Source of the DNA: Thysanoteuthis rhombus
Taxonomy: Eukaryota > Mollusca > Cephalopoda > Oegopsida > Thysanoteuthidae
Direction: 5' to 3'
Length of the DNA stretch: 64,000 nt
Assembly: GCA_963457665.1 (NCBI GenBank)
Contig: OY735237.1
Location: forward strand, 1,154,001-1,218,000
Each line of letters opens with the position of its first letter. Position 1 is the first letter of the stretch. The notes under the pieces were generated by a model, which saw only the letters and a program-made list of their open reading frames with translations, made no database searches and was not told the origin of the DNA. Shown piece by piece: positions 1-11,049 of this stretch. The translations under genes were made by a program, and so were the position numbers.

Positions 1-100
1 TGAGTCTGAAGTGAAGGTTTCGATCTTACTTCGTGGTACTGAATGGGATTATGGATAGTTTATAGCCACACTGAAGAGTTGTAATACAACGAAACAGCTG
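1..100 (+). repeat. SINE copy, 5' end cut by the window edge
   Basis: This stretch matches the 3' part of the tRNA-derived SINE at 4265-4412. Shared pieces include the 'gttgtaatacaacgaaacag' block and the 'tatagcca' block. It begins inside the tRNA-like half (the B-box-like 'gtttcgatcttac' is still visible) and is followed directly by a (TA)n tract. The two copies differ at many positions, so neither insertion looks recent. That it is a SINE is inferred from the better copy. Confidence 0.6.
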
Positions 101-109
101 AGACAATAA

Positions 110-154
110 ATATTATATATGTATATATCATATATATATATATATATATATATT
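110..154. repeat. (TA)n microsatellite
   Basis: Nearly pure TA dinucleotide run immediately 3' of the SINE copy. It may be the tail of that element or the target into which it inserted. Confidence 0.9.
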
Positions 155-302
155 TAAGAAATGGACATATTTGGTCTAACAGAATGAATCATAAATTACA
201 TAATTTAATAAAGTAATTTATTTGAAATGATCTCCCATCGTTACACGGTTAATATATCACTCAATTGAGACAACGTAAATAGAATAAACAATTAAAGAAA
301 AT

Positions 303-388
303 GGTGCTGTTGCAGGAATCAAACCTGTCACCAATAGGGTAGCCACTTCAATGTAATGATGCTCTTACCATTGAGTTAAACAGCCACC
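303..388 (-). repeat. tRNA-derived pseudogene or SINE head
   Basis: Read on the minus strand, the segment starts GGTGGCTG and ends CAGCACCA, so the ends pair as an acceptor stem with one extra base. An A-box-like stretch ('aactcaatggtaagagc') and a clear B box (GGTTTGATTCC) sit at tRNA-like spacing. At about 86 nt it is too long for a normal class I tRNA and the stems are imperfect. It is better called a tRNA pseudogene or the head of a SINE than a working tRNA. Confidence 0.5.
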
Positions 389-476
389 GGTAATGCAAAT
401 ACCAGATAACTGCTTTCAACCCAAGTTCTCATCTCATTTATTCTTGGTCTTTTTCGTCTCTTTCAATGAAACTGTA

Positions 477-477
<1 letters not shown>

Positions 478-511
<34 letters not shown>

Positions 512-512
512 G
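478..512. repeat. (TA)n microsatellite
   Basis: Alternating TA run with occasional G and C interruptions. Confidence 0.9.
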
Positions 513-1130
513 TAACATCCTCCTCTTAATTGTTCTTGAAAGAGTTAATGATTTCCTTTTAATGACACCGTGATTTTGAAATTAACTTTTAAACGAGTTC
601 CACGTTGTTTTTTTTTTTCTGTCAGGTGTCAATTTTCTGCCAACATTTTTCTTCATTTTGTGGTTCTGGCTAATAGTGCAACAGTCCGTGAATTACACAC
701 GATTCAAAAATGTTTGATTCCAGACAAATCTATGAACGAATTATTTGAAGATGGTTTTTTTTTTCTAACATTTATTTGCAAGAATTTATTTGAGGCTTGT
801 AAAACCCAAGATTATAAACGGTTTTCAAAGTAGAAACCCAGATGTCTGGTGACCCCAACCCCCAAGATTGGTTGAGGAGGAGAAATCCGGGGTGGGCTGT
901 CCAGAGAGTCATGAATGAATACGTATACCCCTTCCAACTTTGTTGACAGAACCAAAGTAATGAACCCCTTCTCCTTAGTGATCAGTCTTGTAAAATCATT
1001 TCATGTACTTGTTTATTGGCCAGATAATAGCACTCATCAGCACGGGTTAGTCGTAACTCGTGATAAGTAGATTATATTAACCTCGTGGTTGAAGGATGCA
1101 ACAAAAGAATTCAATGTATTACTAATAAAT
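513..1130. other. No gene recognised
   Basis: Short open frames here are rich in F, C and K and look like chance frames in AT-rich DNA. A short imperfect hairpin (cacgggtta / taactcgtg) lies near 1039-1060. Nothing else was recognised. Confidence 0.5.
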
Positions 1131-2260
1131 TGCACCATGAACATAGTCCTGAGGTTTTTAATAGAGCACTGAAAAAAGGTTTCACTTGACTAATGAAACT
1201 AATTGGACAGACGTTCAATGAGGAGAAATATCTTTGACTGGATTGCACCATGAACATAGTCCTGAAGTTTTTAATAGAGCACTGAAAAAATGTTTCACTT
1301 GACTAATGAAACTAATTGGACAGACGTTCAATGAGGAGAAATATCTTTGACTGGATTGCACCTTGAAGATAGTCCCGAAGTTTTTAATAGAGCACTGAAA
1401 AAATGTTTCACTTGACTAATGAAACTAATTAGACAGACGTTCAATGAGGAGAAATATCTTTGACTGGATTGCACCTTGAACATAGTCCTGAAGTTTTTAA
1501 TAGAGCACTGAAAAAATGTTTCACTTGACTAATGAAACTAATTGGACAGACGTTCAATGAGGAGAAATATCTTTGACTGGATTGCACCATGAACATAGTC
1601 CTGAGGTTTTTAATAGAGCACTGAAAAAATGTTTCACTTGACTAATGAAACTAATTGGACAGACGTTCAATGAGGAGAAATATCTTTGACTGGATTGCAC
1701 CTTGAAGATAGTCCCGAAGTTTTTAATAGAGCACTGAAAAAATGTTTCACTTGACTAATGAAACTAATTAGACAGACGTTCAATGAGGAGAAATATCTTT
1801 GACTGGATTGCACCATGAACATAGTCCTGAGGTTTTTAATAGAGCACTGAAAAAATGTTTCACTTGACTAATGAAACTATTTGGACAGACGTTCAATGAG
1901 GAGAAATATCTTTGACTGGATTGCACCTTGAACATAGTCCTGAAGTTTTTAATAGAGCACTGAAAAAATGTTTCACTTGACTAATGAAACTAATTGGACA
2001 GACGTTCAATGAGGAGAAATATCTTTGACTGGATTGCACTTTGAACCTAGTCCTGAAGTTTTTAATAGAGGACTGGAAAAATGTTTCACTTGACTAATGA
2101 AACTAATTGGACAGACGTTCAATGAGGAGAAATATCTCAGACTGGATTGCACCTTGAACATAGTCCTGGAGTTTTTAATAGAGCACTGAAAAAATGTTTA
2201 ATTTGACTAATGAAACTAATTGGACTGACGTTCAATGAGGAGAAATATCTTAGACTGGAT
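1131..2260. repeat. 113-bp tandem repeat, ten units
   Basis: Ten head-to-tail units start at 1131, 1244, 1357, 1470, 1583, 1696, 1809, 1922, 2035 and 2148, every one exactly 113 bp later than the last. The landmark 'ttgcacc' followed by 'tagagcactg' recurs in each. Units differ by a few substitutions; the last two or three are the most divergent. The units at 1357 and 1696 share private variants ('gatagtcccg', 'aattagacag'), which indicates duplication of multi-unit blocks. The length is not a multiple of three, so the array does not encode a peptide repeat. Confidence 0.95.
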
Positions 2261-2577
2261 TCAGTTTGAAAATATGGATGTATTGTATATTGTTGGAAAG
2301 GAACTTGTTATGCTAAATGAGGTTTGCAGCATAACCGTACGCAAAGGTCATGAACCTGAGTTTTAAAAGGAAATAACTGCATGTATTGATAGCTATAATG
2401 TGAGGGAGGTGATTGTTGTGGGATCCTTTCGAAAATCTAATCATTCTCTCCCCATAGCGTATCACCCTCCCTTCCACAAAATTCAATTGGAATTCTTTGA
2501 GAACTTCTGCAGATATTGTATGTACAAACTGAAAAATTTTGAAGGTATTGTTTGGTATATATAGATAACTACTATAT

Positions 2578-2663
2578 AGTGTGTATATATATGTGTGTAT
2601 ATATATATATGTATATGTCTATATATATACATGTGTATATGTGTGTGTGCATATATATATATA
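2578..2663. repeat. (TA/TG)n microsatellite
   Basis: Mixed TA and TG dinucleotide run. It creates a spurious Y/I/M-rich open frame on the + strand. Confidence 0.9.
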
Positions 2664-2818
2664 ATGGAGTGAGGAATAGCTACACAAACATGTTTATGTT
2701 TGTGCCCTGTTTGGCTTATTCAGGCGAAAGTTTTAAAGTTGAAAGTATCGAGCACTTCATGAAATAAACCCATCATTAATCGGATCTTGTATTATACTAT
2801 ATTGCATCCTTGATTTAT

Positions 2819-2819
<1 letters not shown>

Positions 2820-2855
<36 letters not shown>

Positions 2856-2884
2856 ATATATATATATATGTATATATATATATG
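2820..2884. repeat. (TA)n microsatellite
   Basis: Long TA run that abuts the 5' edge of the dispersed repeat copy at 2885. Confidence 0.9.
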
Positions 2885-3195
2885 TGAAGGCTGGTTGTGT
2901 TTGATCAACCCTACTGGGAAGCCATGTTAATATAACTGTTTTGTTTCTAAATCCCCAAAACGGTTACATGGTTAACCACTGATGATCCTAACCAGTAAAA
3001 TTCATACATTGTGCCATAATATCTAATTCTGTGTAAAACATAAAACCCACTGAAAAAAATTACGTAACTCACATGAACAGAAATGGGAAATGGGTGACTG
3101 AAATATCATAAATTTTTGGAATTTTTTTTTTTTTTTTCCTTCATATATTTAGTGTTTAAAGCTTTGCAGCTTTCTAGATGTATATATAAATACAC
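2885..3195 (+). repeat. Dispersed repeat family 1, direct copy
   Basis: An element of about 310 bp starting 'ggctggttgtgtttgatcaa' and ending 'tttaaagctttgcagctttc' followed by TA-rich DNA. Its reverse complement recurs at 4442-4746 with matching order throughout: 'gccatgttaatataactgtt', 'ggttacatggt', 'ctgatgatcc' and 'tacattgt'. No protein coding is visible. The class is unknown; a tail-bearing non-autonomous retroelement is possible. Confidence 0.8.
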
Positions 3196-4264
3196 ACTCA
3201 TGTACCCACAGGGCCTCTAAGATAGGGAGGGGGCAGCAGGTGCATAGCACAAGGGCCTGGAGTTTGTAAGACCTATGTATCAGAAACTTCAAAATAGATA
3301 CAATTTGTTAATGAATGAAATAGGTCAACTCATCCATATACTGGCGATTAAGGCATGCTAAAATGATTATAGCAGATAAAAACCATGATGGCTATAGGAC
3401 AAGGGTGCTTCTGCTGTGTGTGCCTGTACGTGGGGAGGGGGGAACAACTTTGCACCCTCTTATAAAATTCCTCTCAGAGGCTTTGTATATATCTATATTT
3501 ATCTAAGTCCATCAATAGTCCATGGTTTAATAACTAAACCAAAGCATTTATTTTACATAACAAATATTTTCAGCATAATCTCATCTGTTTTACTTTAAAG
3601 TGTAACGTATTCTAGTTCCATGAAAGAGGCAGACAAGCGACATCACAAGAAGTGATTAACAAGGATTAATTAATAATTAGTAAATATCCTGTGTAAATTT
3701 TCAAATGTCTGACTCGTAATATTCACTTTTCCATCTGTATGAAATGTGGGTCAGTTCTTCATCTTTCCCAAAGCTGTTTGAGTCTCAGTTACCCAGAATC
3801 CTATGTCAGGAAGTGATGTCATTCAAGAAAGAAAGGGCAGCAGACATTTAGAAATAGATGATGAAATAACAGAGCCTCTTTTTGATTCTCATAAAGATGC
3901 AGACTTTGTGAAAAATGAGGACAATGAACTATATATAATTTGGGTTAAATCTAAATAATTCTTTTCATGAGTGAAATCCAAGTAATGCTGTGTCCTTTAC
4001 GGATATTTTAAAACTAACTATGAATAGTAAATATAATCCGCCATTCTTTGTAAATGGATCAAACACAAAACACATGTTGGGTGTTCTCTGTCCTCAAATT
4101 TGAGGTAATTTTATGCTATATGATCTTATTTAAATATTGACCGCTTTTGATTAATAGAAATAATTAGATTTTAAAACTTGAACTGCACTGCCTTTTTTCT
4201 TTATCAAAATCTTTAAAAAAAATATTTTTAGATAAAGTAGTATTTTTGATATATATATATAGTT

Positions 4265-4412
4265 TTGCATAGGGTAGGGATAGAACATCTGCCTCAGGGT
4301 CTGACACGAAGTTTCAATCCTACCTTGTGGCACTGGAAGGGATATTGGATGGTCTATAGCCAGAACAAAGAGTTGTAATACAACGAAACAGCTGTTCGTG
4401 GATGACACAATT
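4265..4412 (+). repeat. tRNA-derived SINE
   Basis: The head carries an A-box-like stretch and a B-box-like 'gtttcaatccta'. The body shares 'tctatagcca', 'gttgtaatacaacgaaacag' and the following bases with the copy at window position 1-100. The copy runs into a (TA)n tract that it shares tail-to-tail with the inverted repeat starting at 4442. Confidence 0.7.
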
Positions 4413-4420
4413 ATCAATTA

Positions 4421-4421
<1 letters not shown>

Positions 4422-4452
<31 letters not shown>
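4422..4452. repeat. (TA)n microsatellite
   Basis: Pure TA run lying between the tail of the SINE and the tail of the inverted family 1 repeat. Confidence 0.9.
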
Positions 4453-4454
<2 letters not shown>

Positions 4455-4746
4455 CAGAAAGCCTTACAGCTTTAAACACTAAACATTGATAAACTCTTCC
4501 TAAAGATTTTTTTCTATCACTTCACTCTCTATTTTCTCACTATCTGTCAACGCAATTTATGTAATCTTCCAAAGTTTTTATGTTTTTTCCCCTTATTTCC
4601 CCTATACTTTGTTATTATGGTACAATGTATAAATTGTCTCTTGTTGGGATCATCAGTTGTTTACCATGTAACTGTTTCAGGGGACTTAAAAAACAAAACA
4701 GTTATATTAACATGGCACACCAGCAGTGTTGATCAAACACCACTTC
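4442..4746 (-). repeat. Dispersed repeat family 1, inverted copy
   Basis: Reverse complement of the element at 2885-3195, collinear along its full length with many substitutions and small indels. The two copies form arms of roughly 300 bp around a loop of about 1.25 kb that holds one SINE. Confidence 0.8.
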
Positions 4747-4749
4747 CCT

Positions 4750-5435
4750 TTATTATATAGTTTATTCCGTACATGTAGCTTTTCATTTTATATAGGGTAT
4801 TATGTGTATTGTATATTGATATTATTTTATACTTCATGTAATGTATTTTTTAAAACTGGGCTTACTTATGTAGATTACCCAAAATATGTTTCTAATGGGA
4901 TCAGTAATTATAACAACAATCTGACTTGCTCTCCATGTCATTTCTATTGAGTGTTCACCTATGTGAATATCAAATCTACTATGTTGGTTTTAATCTCAGA
5001 CAGCATGCTATCCAATTTATGATATCATCTTGAAGAATACTAATTATTCAGAAAAAACTTCCTTGAGTCGATTCTCAACCAACATATTCAACCAAAGAAT
5101 TTGACAATTATTTTTTACTCACCTTAAAGTTAATTTCTTTACGTTATATAACATTAAGCTTTCATCAAATGTTTTTTTTTTTAACACTTTTAACTATCAA
5201 ATAAAGCATTCTTATATACGTGGTTGAAACAAAATCACTTTCTAATGAGTAGTAACACCTCAATGGACGATTCCATTTATATACTTATTCAATTTGTTAC
5301 ATGGCATTCCATGTTGGATTTCTCATTCCGCCCAACTACCTATTAGTCTGACAGATGGACCAGAGCCAAATGTTTTCCCCTTTCCCTGGTTCTAGTCAAT
5401 ACAATGATCTTCCACATGACTGATAAATTCTTCTT
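4750..5435. other. No gene recognised
   Basis: AT-rich sequence with only short chance open frames. No repeat or gene was recognised. Confidence 0.4.
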
Positions 5436-5439
5436 ATTA

Positions 5440-5620
5440 ATTTTTGCCACTGTTTACCTAGTCGCATTGAGCGAACCACTCTCCAGTGTAGAGGGCCGTG
5501 TGTTTGATTCTTATACGCAACTTCTTTATTTCGTTCTGCACTTAATTTATTTACTCACTGCTGAAGAGTACCCAGCCTGTATTTAGTTGCGATAAAAAAG
5601 CAACTATGATGAAGATGAAG
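5440..5620 (+). repeat. Possible tRNA-derived SINE
   Basis: A segment with an A-box-like 'tagtcgcattgagcg' and a B-box-like 'tgtttgattctta' is followed by a perfect 7-bp hairpin (tagttgc / gcaacta) and an 'atgatgaagatgaag' tail. No second copy was seen in this window, so the call rests on the promoter-box spacing alone. Confidence 0.35.
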
Positions 5621-6470
5621 GTAAATTTATGTACTGCTGAGTATTCATAATACTTCATCCGCTAGAAATAAGAATAGACTGTGACAGATAAAGTTTGTTA
5701 AGTCGACTTTTTTATAGTTTAAGGTTTCATTGCGGGATTCCTCAAAGTAAAGAAACTGTTCAAAGTTCATCGATTGCGCATCAAGTGCTTTCGACCATTT
5801 ATCTCCGAGGTCCTTGCTGATAGCACAAAAGTTTTGCACAATTCTAATGATAAAAAAAATAACTGCAAATTCTGGAGATTATCTCCATTAAAGCAAAACA
5901 GCCCTACCCAAATAAGATTTCACTCACGTTTGGGTTGTAGCTTTCTAGCAGTAGAATTAACAAAAAGAGTAAAGTTAAAAAATTAATCAGAGAAATTCAC
6001 CCCAGAACCAATGAATGAAAAATCTATTGAGAATAAAATACGAGACTTCTTATTTATATTTTATGAAAAACTGTAATTTTAGGTATCGTTAATTAATTAT
6101 TTCAATTTTTGACCATTACGCAAATAAGTATCTTAGTATGGTTTAATGTCTTGTATATTTCAATGACCCAGAGAACTATGCTGATGGGGATCCTGAGTAG
6201 GTCCTACCAAATCAAACTGGTCAAAGGAAAGGAATTCAACCAAACCTCATTTGATCCGTGCCGAAAACTATATTCCCAATGTTTGTTGAAAAGAAAAACT
6301 ACGTTCCCAATTTTATTTTTTTTGAAAAAAAAACAAACTATAAAAATAATTTCTAAACATACATACTCCTTAGTTCACAACTGGTTTTGGTATTAAATAA
6401 TCCATCAATGGTTGATATGACATTAAACCAACCAACCGATCGATTTTCAAATGTTGGTATTATGGTGTGG
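5621..6470. other. No gene recognised
   Basis: Overlapping short frames on both strands have no recognisable protein character. No repeat was identified. Confidence 0.4.
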
Positions 6471-6474
6471 AAAT

Positions 6475-6530
6475 TATTATCATCATCATCATCCGTCGTA
6501 AGTCCACTGCCGGACCAAGAAAACAATTAT
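6475..6530 (-). mobile_element. LINE 3' tail fragment
   Basis: On the + strand a (ATC)n run is followed by 'ccgtcgtaagtcc'. This resembles the 3' terminus of the LINE fragment at 17413-17755, where a (CAT)n tail is followed by 'catccgtcgttag'. Only the extreme 3' end is present, as in a heavily 5'-truncated insertion. The match is short, so the call is moderate. Confidence 0.45.
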
Positions 6531-6679
6531 ATTATATCCTTCAAAATGATATAGGACTTCTCAGGGTTTCTTGAAAGATTAGAAAACTAGAATCCTTCAT
6601 AATCTCCTTGAAAAAAAAGATTTATGCCTGAGGGGTGACAGGTGGAAGGCAAGGCAGGATCTATCATTGATTATCCTTT

Positions 6680-6790
6680 TCACTATTTTTTTTATTGATC
6701 ATCCCCAACATGGTATGCTGCCAAAAGACGTTGGTCACATGACAATTTCTATTGAGTGTCTAAGCAGATCTGGCTTTCACTTTGTTTTTT
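6680..6790 (-). repeat. Dispersed repeat family 2, fragment
   Basis: The reverse complement reads like the head of the family seen best at 25020-25415 and 35020-35400. The order is 'ggt/gatctg', 'tcaatagaaa', 'catgtga', 'cttttggcagcat', 'catgttgggg' and 'tgatca'. Only the first third of the element remains. Confidence 0.6.
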
Positions 6791-6794
6791 TTTT

Positions 6795-8700
6795 CCTTTT
6801 ACTCATTATGATCTCTTTCTATCTCTTGGTGTGATTCCTTGCATTGTTCTTTCCGTTGTTCTTTGTGCTATTCTGTGTTAGTTTTCAAGTGACTCAATTA
6901 GTTTACATGTTTTTGCAACCGTCTGTCATAGCTTGTGTTAAGATAAGAAAGGTCAGACAGAAAAACTTTCCTTGTCTGTAACTTTAGACCAAACACACAC
7001 ATAAACAAAGGATTTCTCTTGAGTAGAGTTTTTAAAATTTTTTTGATCGTATTGTGACCCAGTTGAATCTCATGCAATAACCTTATAACCTTGTAATACA
7101 AACGATCATCTTTATCTCAGGGTTAGGGTATAAACATGATACAAATTAATGAAATGGACCATGTCACACTTTCTATGTTCAAAGGCAAGTAAACATGTTT
7201 GTTTCAAAGACATAGATGTGTAGAACTTGTACTGTATGCATATGGATCCTACCTTGCCTTTCACCCATCCCCCATCTTTCTTACAAACTCATTTGGGCCT
7301 GTTTTTTTTGGTTTTTTCTTCCCTGAGCATTGTAAAACAAGGACATATTAGATGGATTCAAGTTTTCTCATCTTCTTAGAGACCCTGGGAAGTCATACAT
7401 CATTTTGAAGTTTATAAGATATGTATTTCATTTATGGCAAATATAGTGGTCATGTGACCTGATTATGTATTTAAAATGGCCGTGAAATTTAAAGCACACC
7501 TTTGGGCACACCCAGCCTGAATGAGTTGTAACTCTATTCTTGTTTTTCAACCATGCCTTGGCTACTATTGATTTTATGATTCAACATGTTGAACAAATAA
7601 ATTAATGATGACCAAAGTAATAATGAAATTATTAGATACATCCATATTTCAAGTCTGAATTATTTCATTGTCCCAGATATTTTTCTCACTTATTTATTCA
7701 TTCATTTATTGAAAACCTGCAATTCAATAATGGGTTAGGATCTGTACGTTGAAGGGCCCTGCCCTGATGTAACAATCCAATTTGGAAAAATAAAGATTTC
7801 AAATAATTGTTATATTGAAATAATTGAATGTGAATTTCTATCCGATATACACAGTATTCCTTTACCATTTGTGGGTTTTTCATCAGTGATTTTGATAATT
7901 TGCAGTTCAGGCTTGAATAATTCAATGGGAATATTTGGGAGAGTTTTCGGGTATACTGTAAAAACCTGCATCATAAAATATACGCTGTATAAAATGAACA
8001 AAACGTAAAAAACTTGGGAAATCGTGGATGCATATCTATTTATAATATAGCAACTATTGCAACTTTTGACTAAATGTGACTTGTCGATAAAAATGTGTGG
8101 AACTCAGTGCTTTAAAATGGTTCCAGTAGACCCCAGATTGGCTGTATATATGTACAACATTCAAATATGGTCCCCCCCCCTTTGTCTACGTTCACTTTCA
8201 ACCCTTACGATCTCATTTCCATTTATTTCTATGTAATACTAGAAATCTTATTTACCAAACCAATTTGACGTGCATACTCAATGGACATAGGGGAAGGTCT
8301 TTAAGTAAAATATATTCAACACCACAAGGTGTCAGTTATATCAGTTTGATAAAATCAATAAAAAACGCGGTGTGTCCCTGACAATGCCAGGTGACCTTTT
8401 GAAATTTCTGATAAAAGCAAACATTGAAAAGAATCTTTGACCGTTGCTATTAAATCTCTATCAGATGCACTTTGAACATTTTTGTTGCACTTTATAGCCA
8501 TGAGGTTTTCGTTTAAAGTGCAGAGAAATAGCAAAAGATTTCAGATGATGACAATATAAACTAATTATCATGAGTCATGACGAACCTATGCCATTGTTTA
8601 CTTTAACCTTGTCAATAAATAATCACATGAAATGAACAAGATGAAAACAAGACTGATCTCTTTGGAGAAGGGGTTGACTGTCTTGGTTTGTCTCTTTTTA
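6795..8700. other. No gene recognised
   Basis: Long CpG-poor stretch with only short open frames of no protein character. It contains small A- and T-runs, a C-run at about 8170 and a telomere-like 'agggttagggt' near 7120. Nothing functional was recognised. Confidence 0.4.
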
Positions 8701-8704
8701 ACAG

Positions 8705-8860
8705 AAAAGGTATTTATATTCACTCATGTCTGTCTGTCCACAATATCTCCAAAAGTTCTCAATTAAACTTTTTGGATGAGTGAGTCTTAGGATTAGGGAG
8801 AACTTGTTAAATTTGGGAGTAGATCCAGGAATTTTTTTTCCCTCAATGAGAGATGTATTT
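8705..8860 (+). repeat. Dispersed repeat family 3, copy a
   Basis: Order of shared blocks: 'ttcactcatgtctgtc', 'aatatctccaaaagttctc', a 'ttttggatgagtgagtc' equivalent, then 'agatccaggaa'. The same order recurs at 8885-9020, 22455-22615 and 27130-27285. There is no coding capacity, and the class is unknown. Confidence 0.7.
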
Positions 8861-8884
8861 TCTTTTTTTTTTTTAAAATACCTT

Positions 8885-9020
8885 TCTGAATTCACTCGTA
8901 TGTATCCACACAAAAATCTCCAAAAGTTCTCCATGTCTTTAATATAAATATTTTGGAAGGGTGGGTCGCATAGAAAGAAAGATTATACTAAATTTTGGAG
9001 CAGATCCAGGAAATTTTTAC
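8885..9020 (+). repeat. Dispersed repeat family 3, copy b
   Basis: Directly repeated neighbour of the copy at 8705, sharing 'ctccaaaagttctc', 'ttttggaagggtggg' and 'cagatccaggaaat'. The pair forms a two-unit tandem of about 180 bp period. Confidence 0.7.
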
Positions 9021-9024
9021 AGTT

Positions 9025-10680
9025 CCCTTCTCTGTATCGTAGTAAGGTTTAGTCAATAGCTACAGGGTTAGGGTTAACACTAAATTGTTTTTTCTTGATT
9101 CTCACTTTTGGCAGCAAATATCAAGGAATAGTATCTGTTATTTTCCATTCAATTGAGTCAAGTGGGGATGCCTCTTCTAATGAATCTCTCACTGCATTTA
9201 TCTTTAAGAATTTTAATAACAAACCTTCTAGATCTGAAAATGCTTGAATTGGAACTGAAATTTATCTTCTGGTTGCTTGAAAAAAAAAAGTTAACAGTAT
9301 TTTCATTCCCATGCAGTTAATTAAAATGGTAACAACCACTGTTGGTATTTAGAAGGCCTCCTTCCATGTAGCGATCTTTTTTTTTTCTTAGAAACAATGT
9401 AGTTGTTATTTCAATCAACGGTACTTCAATCAAATAACCTCCTTTTTGAATGTTTTCCCGATGAGTTCAATCTCGACATTTCAAAATCCCGAGTGAACAA
9501 GTGCCTTACCAAATGTTAGTCTTTTTAGAAAATGATCTAATTGCTCTTCATTCCATAGTATTTCTCATTCTTATAAGTCATTTTAACTCTCTTACTTATT
9601 TTCATAGTCATTTTTAGTCTGCATTTTGAAGACGTCAAGTTTCAGTGATTCCAACTATTTTAACAAGTTTTTGTTTTTTCAACTGGTTCTAATTTTGTGG
9701 CAAAAATAACTGTAAGGCCTTTTGCGCTAGAGTGTCTGTCTATATTTACTGTTAAAGAATAAATATTTTACCAGAAAAAAAAACTATTACTTATAATATG
9801 TCTTAGATAATCAGGGTAAGTTGAAAAATCATCCTTTAATTAAAGAAACAACACAATGGATTGAATACCTCAAAAATATGATTTGTTTTGGGAACTGTCC
9901 ATGATTAAAATCAGTGTGGTACATACTACTAAAACCCGTTTCCTTCACTAACCATGTATTTTATTAATTAAAAAGGTCTCTACTCTGATGATCAGATAAT
10001 CTACTCATCAGAATGATTAAAAGCGTAAATAAACCAAAATATTCTATTGAATTTCATCCACTAATCTATTATCATTATATTAAATGTTTACAAACTCTTC
10101 TTGAAACAATTCTTTCCTGTTATCTAATTTTGGGGGCTTCCCTAAATATTAGGGACCCCTGGCTTCAGACCCCCTCCAATCCAGTGCTGTCCATACTCTA
10201 TTGCTAACATTCCTGTTTTATCATGTTGGGTTAGGGTTAAGGGTTAGGGTTGGTATTTCGGTACCACAGTCATTGATATATGAGATGTGGAAATAAAGCA
10301 ATCCTACTAGCTCTGTAACAGAGATTGCTCTTATTTTTAGGGACCTCATTACTCAACTTGTACCCCCAGACCCTAACATGCCAGTCATTGTTAATTCTAT
10401 AATGATAGGAATTGAAGTGTAGCCCCCTCTCCCCTCCCGTCTCACAAGGAGCCCCCCCCCTTCTATCGACATGTCTAGACTAAAAAGAGGCTTGAGTTCA
10501 TTGAACGAGCCACAATACTCCCCCCCCCTGCTATCTTTACAGAAAGTAGATAACAATATCAATGAAACCAAATACTAATAGCATTTTTAGTACTGGTACT
10601 TTGCCAAATTATTCCAGATTTTACAAGAAAAACAATGTACTGATGTTCATGTGTTTTGTGTTCATGTTATGGGTGACAGC
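9025..10680. other. No gene recognised; short telomere-like motifs
   Basis: CpG-poor DNA without a recognisable gene. Degenerate TTAGGG-like motifs occur near 9066 and at 10228-10253. These are too short to be a former telomere. C- and G-runs appear from about 10430 onward. Confidence 0.4.
10228..10253 (+). repeat. Very short interstitial telomere-like repeat
   Basis: Three to four TTAGGG-type repeats with one irregular spacing. This is compatible with chance or with a short interstitial telomeric seed. Confidence 0.5.
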
Positions 10681-11045
10681 AGAGATGAAACTTGAGATAG
10701 GGGGTGCGGGGATGGGAGGCTCGACTTCTTGAGGGGCCCCTTCAACCTAAGTGAGATTTGTCTGTAGAAATGCAGCAGGTAGACTACTACAAGCAGACTA
10801 AACAGCTCCCTAGGGTCCCGTGGCCCCTGGAGGGCTACCAAGTGGCAATGGGGAACCCCAAATCAAATTCTTCGCCCCTCCCCCCCAAGGTAAAGTGGGG
10901 GGGCAAATCAAATTCTGCTTAGGATCATATAGTGGCTTGCGCTGGCTCTGACTATTTATTAAGTTTTTTGCACCCTCCTCTATTGGGGACCGGGGGGGGG
11001 TCTCCAAATAGCCTGACCTATCCCCCACCCAGCTACGCCCCTTTA
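10680..11045. repeat. GC-rich dispersed repeat family 4
   Basis: A GC-rich island with long G- and C-runs. Blocks around 'gcagcaggtaga', 'tatttattaagtt', 'caaatagcc' and 'gctacgcccctt' recur in the same order at 22830-22985. A shorter related piece lies at 14325-14425. The overlapping open frames on both strands come from the skewed composition and are not treated as genes. Confidence 0.6.
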
Positions 11046-11049
11046 GTGA

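Noticed and set aside
303-388. Functional tRNA gene on the minus strand
   Set aside because: The B box is good, but the length is abnormal and the acceptor stem needs a bulge. A pseudogene or SINE head fits better.
2262-2540. Coding-looking stretch after the 113-bp array (MDVLYIVGKELVML and a later frame)
   Set aside because: The reading frame changes after about 30 codons, with no splice signals and no recognised family. The likelihood of chance is high.
10228-10253. TTAGGG-like repeats as evidence of a telomere
   Set aside because: Only three or four imperfect repeats, within ordinary sequence on both sides.
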